Below the pieces are notes generated by a model that had not been told where the DNA came from, made no database searches, and was given only the letters and a program-made list of their open reading frames with translations. DNA of 64,000 nucleotides, taken from NCBI RefSeq assembly GCF_900459405.1, contig NZ_UHFN01000007.1:310001-374000 (forward strand). The letters run 5' to 3'. The stretch comes from Streptococcus hyointestinalis. Lineage in GTDB: Bacteria > Bacillota > Bacilli > Lactobacillales > Streptococcaceae. This document shows, piece after piece, positions 55,992-64,000 of this stretch. The translations under genes were made by a program, and so were the position numbers. Each line of letters begins with the position of its first letter. Within the stretch, counting starts at the first letter, position 1.

Positions 55992-57248
55992 TAATTTCTC
56001 GTTGACGTAGCGAACGAAGTGGTTCCACCAGACTTTGAGGAAGAAGCTACGCTTGACGTCATTTTTAGCGACCATCTGGACACTAGGTTCACCATCTAGG
56101 TAGCCAGAGCCCACTAAGCTCTTATCCTTGTAGGTTAGGGTGGCTACCGTTTGCCCTTTTGTTACAGGAGCGGTCGGTGTTTCTTTCTTGAGGTCAAAGG
56201 TGAGGGCAGTAGAAGCTGTCGTGCGTGGTGTGATGACCTTGAAGGTGTCTTTAGCAACGGCACTCACATCAGGTTTTTTCCCATCGAGCACTTCTACGGT
56301 GCTGTTTTTGTAGCTTTGCCCTTTTTCAAGAACGGTCTGCACGGTGTAGGTCGTGTAGATGTAGTTCATGAGGTTGTTGGTAGCAGTGAAGCGAGCAGTG
56401 CTGTCCGTATCGCCATTATCAGCGTTTAGGATAACCGTGATAATGCGCATGCCATTTTCCTCGGTCGTGCCGACAAAGCAAGCACCAGCAAGGTCAGTTG
56501 TTCCGGTCTTGAGCCCATCAACGCCGTCACGGTAGCTAGTCATGTACTTGAGCATGAGGTTTGAGCTGGTCATAGTCACCCCGTCAAAATCACTGGTCGA
56601 CTGGCTCGTGATATCCAGCACCTCTGGAAAGTCCAAAATCAGATGTCTCGCCACGATAGCGACATCCTTAGCGCTCATCATGTTTTCAGCGTCACTGCTA
56701 GAGCCTGGATAGATATTGTCGCCCAGCATGCTGTTGTTGAGCCCAGAGCTATTGACCAGACTAGCGTCCGTTATCCCCCACTCTTTGAGTTGAGCGCTCA
56801 TCATATCGACAAACTTGGACTCGCTTCCTCCGACTTTTTCGGCAAGGGCAATGGCTGCGCTGTTAGCACTAGCGACTAGAGAAGCATTGACTAGCTCTTT
56901 GACCGTGTACTGCCGTTTTTCCATAGGGACGTTACTAGCCAGTGAGTCGGTCGTCAGGTCATAGGCATAGTCTGAGATGTCGACTTTGGTATTCCAAGAG
57001 AGCTTGCCTTCTTTGATGTCCTTATAAACCAGATAAATGGTCAAGAGTTTTGTGATGGAGGCGATACCGTCTGGTGTATTAGCGTCTTTTTCATATAAAA
57101 TCTTGCCTGTACTTGCCTCGACAGCGATAGCATGCTCAGCCGTAGCGTCAAAATCCTGTGCCAAAGCAGAGCTTGTCGCCAATCCAAAGCATAGCAAAAC
57201 AGACAGAAAAATAGCCTTTAAGGCAAAAGAAAATCGAGTATTTTTCAT
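55989..57248 (-). CDS. dacA: D-alanyl-D-alanine carboxypeptidase (PBP3/DacA)
   Basis: 419 residues from ATG 57248 (MKNTRFSFALK). A signal peptide ends near ALAQ. The penicillin-binding motifs are SITK (SxxK, about 66), SAN (SxN, about 126) and KTGTTD (about 229); a C-terminal PBP5-type domain and amphipathic tail (KRSFFLKVWWNHFVRYV) attach it to the membrane. It trims the last D-Ala of wall stem peptides. An extended -10, TGGTATAAT, ends only 6 bases before the ATG and no ribosome site is visible, so the mRNA may be leaderless. Confidence 0.94.
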   Translation of the reverse strand: MKNTRFSFALKAIFLSVLLCFGLATSSALAQDFDATAEHAIAVEASTGKILYEKDANTPDGIASITKLLTIYLVYKDIKEGKLSWNTKVDISDYAYDLTTDSLASNVPMEKRQYTVKELVNASLVASANSAAIALAEKVGGSESKFVDMMSAQLKEWGITDASLVNSSGLNNSMLGDNIYPGSSSDAENMMSAKDVAIVARHLILDFPEVLDITSQSTSDFDGVTMTSSNLMLKYMTSYRDGVDGLKTGTTDLAGACFVGTTEENGMRIITVILNADNGDTDSTARFTATNNLMNYIYTTYTVQTVLEKGQSYKNSTVEVLDGKKPDVSAVAKDTFKVITPRTTASTALTFDLKKETPTAPVTKGQTVATLTYKDKSLVGSGYLDGEPSVQMVAKNDVKRSFFLKVWWNHFVRYVNEKL

Positions 57249-57464
57249 ACACACATTATACCATAGAAATCAAAAGAAGAAAAAAGACTTTCTCACTTAA
57301 AAAAGGCAAATGCCTTGAAAATAAAGGATTTAAAGCGTTTTGTTGCACAAATATTCAGAAAATAATGACAAAAAGACTTTCTTTTTAGAAAAATTTAAGG
57401 TAAAATAAAAGTACTTCTTACGAGAGATCGATAAGGGATGTCAAAAGAAAAAGAGGTAGTTTAT

Positions 57465-59237
57465 ATGAAGAAGTCAAAATGGTTTATAACAGCAGGTGTG
57501 ACTTTGCTTGCAGTAAGCGCTTTAGCAGCATGTGGCAACAAATCATCATCCAGTAAGAGCGTAGACCAAAGCTCGCTCCCTACAACAGTGAAAAACAAGG
57601 GAACAGCTAAGCCTAACGCTACTTTGAACGCTGCTATTGTGGACTCATCAGGCGGTACGGGTATCTTTATGGATGAGATAGCTGTACAATCTATCGACCT
57701 TAATTTCGCAGGTTATGTGGATGAGTCTATGTTTGGTAGTGATAAAAATCTACAGATCGATGACTCTGGTCTAGCTTCTGTCAAGTTTGACAATGATGCA
57801 AAGACCGTTACCGTTACACTGACAGGTAAGGACTACAAGTGGTCAGATGGTCAGCCATTTACTATTGACGACTATATCTTTACCATCTATCAAATCGGAA
57901 GTAAAGACTACACGGGTATCCGCTATTCTGATGGTTTTGCTGGTATTGTCGGTATGGCAGACTACCACGAAGGCAAGACTGATACCATCTCAGGTGTGGA
58001 AAAGAAAGACGACTACACAGCCGTTCTCCACTACAGCGAGATGAACCCATCCATGACTTATGTGAGCTACCTGCCTAACTATGTCGCTCCACAACATATC
58101 TTTAAAGACATCCCTGTCCAAGATTGGGAAAAGAGCGACTACGCTAGAACAGCTAAGTTTGTCGGCATGGGACCTTACAAGATTAAAAGCGTCGTCTCAG
58201 GGGAGTCAGTCGTCTACGAAGCAAACCCTAACTACTACAAGGGTGAGCCAAAAACCAAGAACCTCAAGGTGGATGTGGTATCGCCAGACACTATCGCTCA
58301 AGAGGTCAAGGCAGGACACTACGACATCACAAATATCCCAAGTGACCAGTATGACCAGTTCAAAGATTTGAGCAATGTCACTTTGCTAGGCTCAAAAGAA
58401 AACACGCTTCACTATCTTGGCTTCAAGCTTGGTAAGATTGAAAATGACAAGCGTGTCATGAACTCAAGCGCTAAAGCAAGCAATGTCAAACTCCGTCAAG
58501 CGCTCGCTTACGCCCTTGACAATAAAAAGATTGGTGAGTCTGTTTACAATGGACTTTGGTACCCAGCGACAACGCTTGAGATTAGTTTCTTTGGAGACCT
58601 TCACTCTGATGATGTCAAGAGCTACAGCTTTAACCAAGATAAGGCGAAAAAATTGCTCAAAGAAGCAGGCTACAAGGACACTAATAACGACGGCTACGTT
58701 GAAGACCCTAAAGGTAAATCCTTCAAGCTCACCCTTGCAGCACCTCAGCGTGGCGATGCCTTTGAGTCTATGATTCAGCAGTATATCGCATGGTGGAAAG
58801 AAATCGGTGTCAAGGTAGAGCTCTATGGTGGACGTACCATGGAAAAGAATGCCTTCTATGAAGAAGTGCAAAAGAGTGATAGTTCAGTAGATATGTTCTT
58901 AGGTGCTTTTGGTACAGGATTTGACCCATCACCACTCGGACTTTGGGGACCAGATACAACAAACATGAACTACACAGGCTTTGTCTCTGAAAAACAAAAC
59001 AAGCTCTTTAAGAAACTTGTCTCTGAAAAAGCCATGGACAAAGACTACCGTATCAAAGCCTACAAAGAATGGCAAGAGTACTCTAATGAGCAACTCTACG
59101 CTGTCCCACTCTTTGAGATAAATGCTGTTGTAGCAGTCAATAAACGTGTCAAAGCTTACGATACTGAAATTGGAGCAAAAGCAGGTATGGTTAACAACAT
59201 CGAAGTTGTCTCAAATAAGGGCGTAGCTGATAAATAG
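57465..59237 (+). CDS. oppA: Peptide ABC transporter substrate-binding lipoprotein
   Basis: 590 residues from ATG 57465, with AGAGGTAG upstream; an earlier in-frame ATG at 57438 would spoil the signal. Lipobox ALAAC with Cys23, then a Ser/Lys linker and the SBP_bac_5 fold (KWSDGQPFTIDDYIFTI, GMGPYKIKSV, LRQALAYALD). It captures oligopeptides at the membrane surface for the OppBCDF pump. In streptococci such importers also bring in RRNPP pheromones, which links it to the ComR-like unit at 43 kb. Confidence 0.9.
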   Translation: MKKSKWFITAGVTLLAVSALAACGNKSSSSKSVDQSSLPTTVKNKGTAKPNATLNAAIVDSSGGTGIFMDEIAVQSIDLNFAGYVDESMFGSDKNLQIDDSGLASVKFDNDAKTVTVTLTGKDYKWSDGQPFTIDDYIFTIYQIGSKDYTGIRYSDGFAGIVGMADYHEGKTDTISGVEKKDDYTAVLHYSEMNPSMTYVSYLPNYVAPQHIFKDIPVQDWEKSDYARTAKFVGMGPYKIKSVVSGESVVYEANPNYYKGEPKTKNLKVDVVSPDTIAQEVKAGHYDITNIPSDQYDQFKDLSNVTLLGSKENTLHYLGFKLGKIENDKRVMNSSAKASNVKLRQALAYALDNKKIGESVYNGLWYPATTLEISFFGDLHSDDVKSYSFNQDKAKKLLKEAGYKDTNNDGYVEDPKGKSFKLTLAAPQRGDAFESMIQQYIAWWKEIGVKVELYGGRTMEKNAFYEEVQKSDSSVDMFLGAFGTGFDPSPLGLWGPDTTNMNYTGFVSEKQNKLFKKLVSEKAMDKDYRIKAYKEWQEYSNEQLYAVPLFEINAVVAVNKRVKAYDTEIGAKAGMVNNIEVVSNKGVADK

Positions 59238-59250
59238 TCTTGATGACATT

Positions 59251-59305
59251 GAGGAGGTAGGAGGTATCAAACGAAACGTTTGATACAAGCCTTCTCCTCT
59301 TTTTC
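59251..59305 (+). terminator. Intra-operon hairpin between oppA and oppD
   Basis: GGTATCAAACG-AAA-CGTTTGATAC extended by GAGGAGG.../CTTCTCCTC pairing and followed by TTTTTC. It likely lowers transcription beyond oppA, giving binding protein in excess. Confidence 0.8.
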
Positions 59306-59328
59306 TATACACTAAGAAAGGAAAAACA

Positions 59329-60324
59329 ATGACAAGTGATACGCTATTAGATATAAAGGACTTGCATGTTGGCTTTAGGATACGAGATGACTTCTATGAC
59401 GCCGTTGATGATGTCTCACTGGAGGTAAAGGAAAACGAAATCGTCGCTATCGTTGGGGAGTCTGGCTGTGGCAAGTCTACTCTAGCGACTGCCATTATGG
59501 GACTACACAACCCCAACAACACCAAAATCACAGGCGAGATTAACTACAAAGGGCAAAATCTCGTTGGCTTATCCGAAGAAGCCTTTAATACCATCCGTGG
59601 AAATGACATCGGCATGATTTTCCAAGATCCATTAGCTTCGCTCAATCCTTTGATGACTGTTGGGGCACAGATTGATGAGGCACTCTATTTCCACAAGAAA
59701 ATGACGGATAAAGAGCGTGAGGCACGTGTGCTGGAGCTTTTAGACCAAGTTGGCATTCCAAATCCAAAGCGTACCTATAACCAATACCCTCATGAGCTTT
59801 CTGGTGGGATGCGCCAACGTGTCGGGATTGCTATGGCACTGTCTTGTAAACCTGCAGTTATCATCGCAGATGAGCCGACAACAGCCCTTGATGTGACCAT
59901 TCAAGCGCAGATTTTGGACTTGCTAAAGGACATCCAAGAAGAAACCAAGTCAGGGATTATCTTGATTACACACGACCTTGGGGTCGTTGCTGAGACGGCA
60001 GACCGTGTGGCGGTCATGTATGCAGGCGAGTTTGTCGAGATTGCTCCAGTAGAAGAGCTTTTCTTACATCCAAAGCACCCCTACACACGCTCGCTTTTAC
60101 GCTCCAACCCACAGGTTGACCGTGATGACGAGGAGCTTTATGTCATTGCTGGTGCCGTTCCGTCTATTGCTAATATCAAGCGAGAAGGTTGCCGCTTTGC
60201 ACCACGTATCAAATGGATAGCAGATGATAAGCACGAAGCTCATCCAAGCTTACACGAAGTGTCACCAGGGCATTTTGTCCGCTGCACCTGCTATAAATAT
60301 TTTGACTTTGAAAGTGAGAGATAG
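59329..60324 (+). CDS. oppD: Oligopeptide ABC transporter ATPase OppD
   Basis: 331 residues, GAAAGGA upstream. Walker [10 protein letters not shown] (about 44-52), signature LSGGMRQR, Walker [14 protein letters not shown], and the OppD/DppD C-terminal oligopeptide domain with Cys-containing EGCRFAP and VRCTCYKYF (the Fe-S type motif seen in this family). Pairs with OppF. Confidence 0.93.
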   Translation: MTSDTLLDIKDLHVGFRIRDDFYDAVDDVSLEVKENEIVAIVGESGCGKSTLATAIMGLHNPNNTKITGEINYKGQNLVGLSEEAFNTIRGNDIGMIFQDPLASLNPLMTVGAQIDEALYFHKKMTDKEREARVLELLDQVGIPNPKRTYNQYPHELSGGMRQRVGIAMALSCKPAVIIADEPTTALDVTIQAQILDLLKDIQEETKSGIILITHDLGVVAETADRVAVMYAGEFVEIAPVEELFLHPKHPYTRSLLRSNPQVDRDDEELYVIAGAVPSIANIKREGCRFAPRIKWIADDKHEAHPSLHEVSPGHFVRCTCYKYFDFESER

Positions 60325-60326
60325 CT

Positions 60327-61268
60327 ATGGGATTTATTGAAGTGAAAGATTTAAAGGTTCATTATCCGATTCGCAGTGGCTTTTTCAACCGTGTGACAGA
60401 CTATGTCTATGCTGTGGATGGTGTTGACTTGCATATCGAGGCTGGTAAGACCTATGGTCTGGTAGGAGAGTCTGGCTCTGGCAAGTCAACGATTGGAAAA
60501 ACCATTATCGGTCTTGAAAAAGCGACTTCTGGCAAGGTCTTTTATGAGGGCAAGGACGTCACCAACAAGCAACGCCGTGACAAGGAGCATTTTAGCAAAA
60601 ACGTGCAGATGATTTTCCAAGACTCGCTCTCTAGTTTTAATCCTAAAAAGCGTATTCTAGACATCATCGCAGAGCCTATCCGCAATTTTGAGCGCTTGTC
60701 AGCAGGCGAAGAACGCCAAAAAGTGCTGTCTTTACTGGACACGATTGGTCTTGGTGAGGAAGCGCTCTACAAGTATCCACATGAGTTTTCAGGTGGGCAA
60801 CGTCAGCGTATCGGCGTTGCACGTGCTCTAGCCAGTAACCCTCGTCTCATCATCGCAGATGAGCCAGTGTCTGCCCTTGACTTGTCCGTACAAGCGCAGA
60901 TCCTCAACTACATGAAGCGTATCCAAGAGGAGTTTAACGTCAGCTATCTCTTTATCTCCCATGACCTAGGGGTTGTTCGTCATATGTGTGATGAGCTTTA
61001 TATCATGTATCGTGGACGTTTCGTAGAGACAGGAAAAAAAGCTGAAATCTATAGCGACCCTCGTCATATCTACACCAAGCGACTCTTATCTGCTGTTCCA
61101 ACACTTGACCCTGTCAATCGTGACGCCAATAAGGCTAAAAGACGAGAGACCGAAAAAGCCTTTCGTGAGCAGCAGGCGCAGTATTTTGATGCCAATGGCA
61201 GAGTGTTTGACCTTCAGGACATCACACCAAGCCATAAGGTAGCTCTTGATAGCAAAGGAGGTCGCTAA
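60327..61268 (+). CDS. oppF: Oligopeptide ABC transporter ATPase OppF
   Basis: 313 residues, 2 bases after oppD. Walker A GESGSGKST (about 49-57), signature FSGGQRQR, Walker B LIIADEPVSALDLS, and HDLGVVRHM switch. The C-terminus has the oligopeptide/dipeptide domain. Second ATPase of the importer. Confidence 0.93.
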   Translation: MGFIEVKDLKVHYPIRSGFFNRVTDYVYAVDGVDLHIEAGKTYGLVGESGSGKSTIGKTIIGLEKATSGKVFYEGKDVTNKQRRDKEHFSKNVQMIFQDSLSSFNPKKRILDIIAEPIRNFERLSAGEERQKVLSLLDTIGLGEEALYKYPHEFSGGQRQRIGVARALASNPRLIIADEPVSALDLSVQAQILNYMKRIQEEFNVSYLFISHDLGVVRHMCDELYIMYRGRFVETGKKAEIYSDPRHIYTKRLLSAVPTLDPVNRDANKAKRRETEKAFREQQAQYFDANGRVFDLQDITPSHKVALDSKGGR

Positions 61269-61269
61269 T

Positions 61270-62229
61270 ATGTGGAAGACAATTTTAAGGCGCTTACTGC
61301 TGATGATACCTCAGTTGATTATCCTTAGTATCATCGCCTTCTTTATTTCAAAAATGATGCCAGGGGATGCCTACACAGCACTTGAGCAAGACCCTAAAAT
61401 CAGCCCAGAAGTCGTTGAGCAGCTGCGCATAAAAGCTGGTTACTACGACCCTGTCTATATCCAGTATTTCAAATGGTTAGGCAACATCTTGCATGGGGAC
61501 TTTGGACAAAGTATCACTTTCAAGCAACCTGTTTTGACCGTTATTGGTCAACGGTTAAATAACACGGTTTGGTTGTCACTCTTGACTCTTATCTTGACTT
61601 ATCTCATTGCTTTGCCACTAGGGATGATAGCAGGGCGCTATCAAAACTCCCTTGCAGATAAGCTCATTACCATCTATAACTTTTTGACCTACTCTACACC
61701 AACCTTTGTCTTTGCTATTTTGCTCTTGTGGTTGTTTGGTTATGTTTTAGGTTGGTTCCCAACGAGAGGGTCTGTTGAGGCAGGATTGACAGGTGTGAGT
61801 GCCCTCTTTAGCAGACTTTATCATATGATTTTGCCAGCGATTACACTAGCCATTTTGTCCACAACAGGGACTATCCAGTACCTAAGGACAGGTATCATTG
61901 ACGCCAAGTCGCAGGACTATGTCCGTACAGCTAGGGCAAAGGGTGTGCCAGAGCGTGTGGTTTACAATCGTCATATTTTTAGAAACTCATTGCTACCAAT
62001 TGCGTCCTTCTTAGGTTATGAATTGACAGGATTGATTGGTGGGTCAGTGTTTATTGAAAGTATCTTTACCTATCCAGGGATTGGTCAGCTCTTTTTGACC
62101 TCTATCTCTCAGCGGGATTATGCTGTCATCTTGGCACTGCTGTTGATGTTTGGACTAGCGACACTACTAGGAACGCTTTTATCAGATATTATCATGAGTA
62201 TTGTCGATCCTCGTATTCGGATTAAGTAG
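61270..62229 (+). CDS. oppB: Oligopeptide ABC transporter permease OppB
   Basis: 319 residues from ATG 61270 (MWKTILRRLLLMIPQ) with AAGGAGG just upstream; an earlier in-frame start at 61246 lies in oppF. Six membrane helices and the EAA-loop DYVRTARAKGVPERVVYNRHIFRN typical of OppB/DppB. Confidence 0.93.
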   Translation: MWKTILRRLLLMIPQLIILSIIAFFISKMMPGDAYTALEQDPKISPEVVEQLRIKAGYYDPVYIQYFKWLGNILHGDFGQSITFKQPVLTVIGQRLNNTVWLSLLTLILTYLIALPLGMIAGRYQNSLADKLITIYNFLTYSTPTFVFAILLLWLFGYVLGWFPTRGSVEAGLTGVSALFSRLYHMILPAITLAILSTTGTIQYLRTGIIDAKSQDYVRTARAKGVPERVVYNRHIFRNSLLPIASFLGYELTGLIGGSVFIESIFTYPGIGQLFLTSISQRDYAVILALLLMFGLATLLGTLLSDIIMSIVDPRIRIK

Positions 62230-62243
62230 AAGGGGGTTCTCTT

Positions 62244-63137
62244 TTGAGTAAGGAAAATACACAAACTAAAACTCTCAATCCAACAGGATTTAGCGTTATT
62301 AGTCGCGAATTTTTAAAAGACAAGGTAGCCTTGGTTTCGCTGACTTTGTTAGTTTTGATTTTGGCATTTGTTTTTATCGGCTCACTCTTTATTGACCAAG
62401 AGAAGATCATGGGGGTTAACATCATCTCTAAAAACCTGCCACCAGGCTATGAGGGGCACCTTTTAGGAACGGACTCTTACGGACGTGATGTTCTTGGGCA
62501 ATTGATTATCGGTGCTAGAAATTCGATTTTGATTGGTTTTTCTATCACGATTATCACTAGTGTCATCGGTGTGTCTGTCGGTCTGATTTCAGGTTACTAT
62601 GGCGGTCGTATTGATGGTATCTTGATGCGGATTGTGGACTTTATCATGATTTTGCCGATTTTGCTCCTCATCATCGTATTTGTGACGGTCATCAAGTCTT
62701 ACACCATTTATCACTTTATCCTCATTATGAGTGCCTTTTATTGGACGGCAAAGGCAAGGCTTTTTAGGACACGTGTCTTATCTGAAGCCAGTCTTGACTA
62801 TGTCAGTGCTTCTAAGACACTGGGAACGAGTGATATTGTCATCATGTTGCGTGAGATTTTGCCTAACATCAGCTCGCTTGTCATTGTCAACTTGACACTG
62901 AACTTTGCGGGGAATATCGGGATTGAAACGTCACTGACTTACCTTGGCTTTGGTTTGCCAGCGACATCACCGAGTCTGGGAACCTTGATTGCTTATGCTC
63001 GCAATCAGGATATTTTGCAAAATAAAGCTTGGATATGGTTGCCTGCGACTGTTTTCATCCTTGTGATGATGCTAAGTATCAACTATGTCGGACAAGCCTT
63101 CCAACGTGTAGCAGACGCTAGACAACGTCTTGGATAA
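62244..63137 (+). CDS. oppC: Oligopeptide ABC transporter permease OppC
   Basis: 297 residues; start is TTG at 62244, 7 bases after AGAAGGGGG. The N-terminal OppC segment (FSVISREFLKDKVALVSL) precedes six helices and the EAA loop LDYVSASKTLGTSDIVIMLREILPN. Last gene in the order A-D-F-B-C. Confidence 0.92.
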   Translation: MSKENTQTKTLNPTGFSVISREFLKDKVALVSLTLLVLILAFVFIGSLFIDQEKIMGVNIISKNLPPGYEGHLLGTDSYGRDVLGQLIIGARNSILIGFSITIITSVIGVSVGLISGYYGGRIDGILMRIVDFIMILPILLLIIVFVTVIKSYTIYHFILIMSAFYWTAKARLFRTRVLSEASLDYVSASKTLGTSDIVIMLREILPNISSLVIVNLTLNFAGNIGIETSLTYLGFGLPATSPSLGTLIAYARNQDILQNKAWIWLPATVFILVMMLSINYVGQAFQRVADARQRLG

Positions 63138-63149
63138 TTAAAAATAAGT

Positions 63150-63184
63150 AAAAAGGACTTAGCTTGCCGACTAGGTCCTTTTTC
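63150..63184 (+). terminator. Terminator after oppC
   Basis: AAAAAGGACTTAG-CTTGCCGA-CTAGGTCCTTTTT followed by CTT. Confidence 0.85.
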
Positions 63185-63255
63185 TTGTAAAAATATGCCA
63201 AAAACACGCATATTTTAAGGTTTTTTTAGACAATACTTGTACAAATATGGTAAAT

Positions 63256-63450
63256 TCTCAAAGTAAGTTCTAGTTCCCGTCCTTCCAGAAGTTACTCTGA
63301 GAAAACTGCATAAAATCAACAGAATTTAGTCTCAGACTAAGTTCTTTTTTGACTAAAAATGCTGATAATAGTGAGTTTTAGGCCTGAAAATATTGAAAAA
63401 AGGGTACACTAAAGTTACTGGCTCTGAGACGTCTCAAAGTAAGTTCTAGT
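63256..63450. repeat. Two exact 19-base direct repeats before the IS30-like gene
   Basis: TCTCAAAGTAAGTTCTAGT occurs at 63256-63274 and 63432-63450. Near them GTCCTTCCAG (about 63279) and CTGGAATTTAGGACGGGA (about 63454) are inverted to each other. One copy is probably the terminal repeat of the IS whose transposase starts at the window edge; the other may be a second or solo end. No gene is supported in 63185-63517. Confidence 0.5.
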
Positions 63451-63517
63451 CATCTGGAATTTAGGACGGGACAAGTTCCTTTCTATTTTGAAATTATTTT
63501 CTGATAAAAACTAGCGA

Positions 63518-64000
63518 TTATTTATCTAATAATCGAGGTGATTGGATGACGTTTTCAGGGTCAATTTTAGAGATACCGAGAAGTGTTGCCACTTTCTCAC
63601 CGTAGGTAAAGGTAAAGAGTTCATAGGCTGATTTTCCGTTGAAAGAAGCTCGTTTGACGCTGTTGACATGTGAACAAACTAGGTTGATGTCATCCTGTGT
63701 CAAGTTATCGAAGCTAGTTCCTTTAGGGAGAATATCTCTGATAAGCGTGTGATTTTTCTCAATTCTCCCCTTCTGGTCAGAACGATTTGGGTCACAGAAG
63801 AAGAGTTTAGATTCTCCACGAACATCCATTTCGATATCGTCTACTCTAGCGAATTCACCGCCATTATCGGTCAGAATGACAGGGAATAGTTCGCAGAAGC
63901 TCATCTCTTTCTGGTGTAGGTCATTCTTGATAGCGTAGAGGTGTTTAGCGACCTCATTAGCTGTTTTATTATCCAGTAACCGAGCGAAAATAAAGTTGCA
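63518..64000 (-). CDS. IS30-like DDE transposase, 5' end outside window
   Basis: The frame is open to the window end on the minus strand, so about 160 C-terminal residues are seen. VILTDNGGEFARVDDIE supplies the second Asp of a DDE site and KGRIEKNHTLIRDILPKGTSF the Glu with the Lys/Arg-rich context common in IS30 enzymes. The family call is by motif layout; another rve-type IS family is possible. Confidence 0.7.
   Translation of the reverse strand, partial: CNFIFARLLDNKTANEVAKHLYAIKNDLHQKEMSFCELFPVILTDNGGEFARVDDIEMDVRGESKLFFCDPNRSDQKGRIEKNHTLIRDILPKGTSFDNLTQDDINLVCSHVNSVKRASFNGKSAYELFTFTYGEKVATLLGISKIDPENVIQSPRLLDK

Noticed and set aside
57246..57254. Earlier start for the carboxypeptidase (MCMKNTRF)
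   Set aside because: That ATG lies inside the -10 hexamer, so it would not be in the mRNA.

Overview
The window is a low-GC Firmicutes chromosome segment and reads as a Streptococcus, probably of the bovis/equinus or a related pyogenic-like group. Evidence: a YSIRK-type signal plus LPXTG anchor, two M26-type zinc metalloproteases, the rgpG-type glycan initiator, mecA, the sufCDSUB operon, AdhE with a Rex-like operator, a ComR-like regulator with GACAT-N2-ATGTC boxes, and streptococcal-type IS elements (ISL3, IS110, IS982, IS200/IS605, IS30-like). The species cannot be fixed from the sequence alone.

Layout. 1-14 kb is an accessory surface-protease locus: the 3' part of a ZmpB/IgA1-protease-like gene, a wrecked ISL3 copy cut by an IS110 copy, then a second M26-like protease carrying about 53 copies of a 13-residue charged helical repeat and an LPQTG anchor, followed by a complete ISL3 copy. 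14-16.5 kb is a small redox-type cluster (NTF2-like, MBL-fold, broken DsbA-like gene) divergent from an HxlR regulator. 17-22 kb is a nest of mobile DNA: an IS200/IS605 element with tnpB intact but tnpA split by a second IS110 copy, a 26-residue peptide gene, and an IS982 copy. 22.4-29.2 kb is a type I restriction-modification locus (hsdM, broken hsdS, hsdR) with a tyrosine recombinase and an inverted partial hsdS.

29.3-42.8 kb is mostly core: EamA and MFS transporters, the ribosome-assembly/NAD block yqeG-yqeH-yhbY-nadD-yqeK-rsfS, a methyltransferase, tmcAL, a MerR/TipAS regulator, adhE, a polysaccharide deacetylase and yebC. 42.85-45.7 kb is an AT-rich island that looks like a self-contained signalling unit: a ComR-like regulator, a 12-residue peptide gene divergent from it, a 27-residue peptide gene and an ABC exporter, with matching palindromes over the promoters. 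45.8-63.1 kb is core again: a DUF2207 membrane protein, uppP, mecA, rgpG, sufCDSUB, a D,D-carboxypeptidase and a peptide ABC transporter in the order A-D-F-B-C. The window ends inside an IS30-like transposase.

Two observations stand out. First, the ComR-like island with its two tiny peptide genes, each with its own promoter, ribosome binding site and terminator. Second, the two nearly identical IS110 copies differ, in the noncoding DNA just before the transposase, at short blocks that match each copy's own insertion site, as expected of a bridge RNA whose target guides were rewritten.
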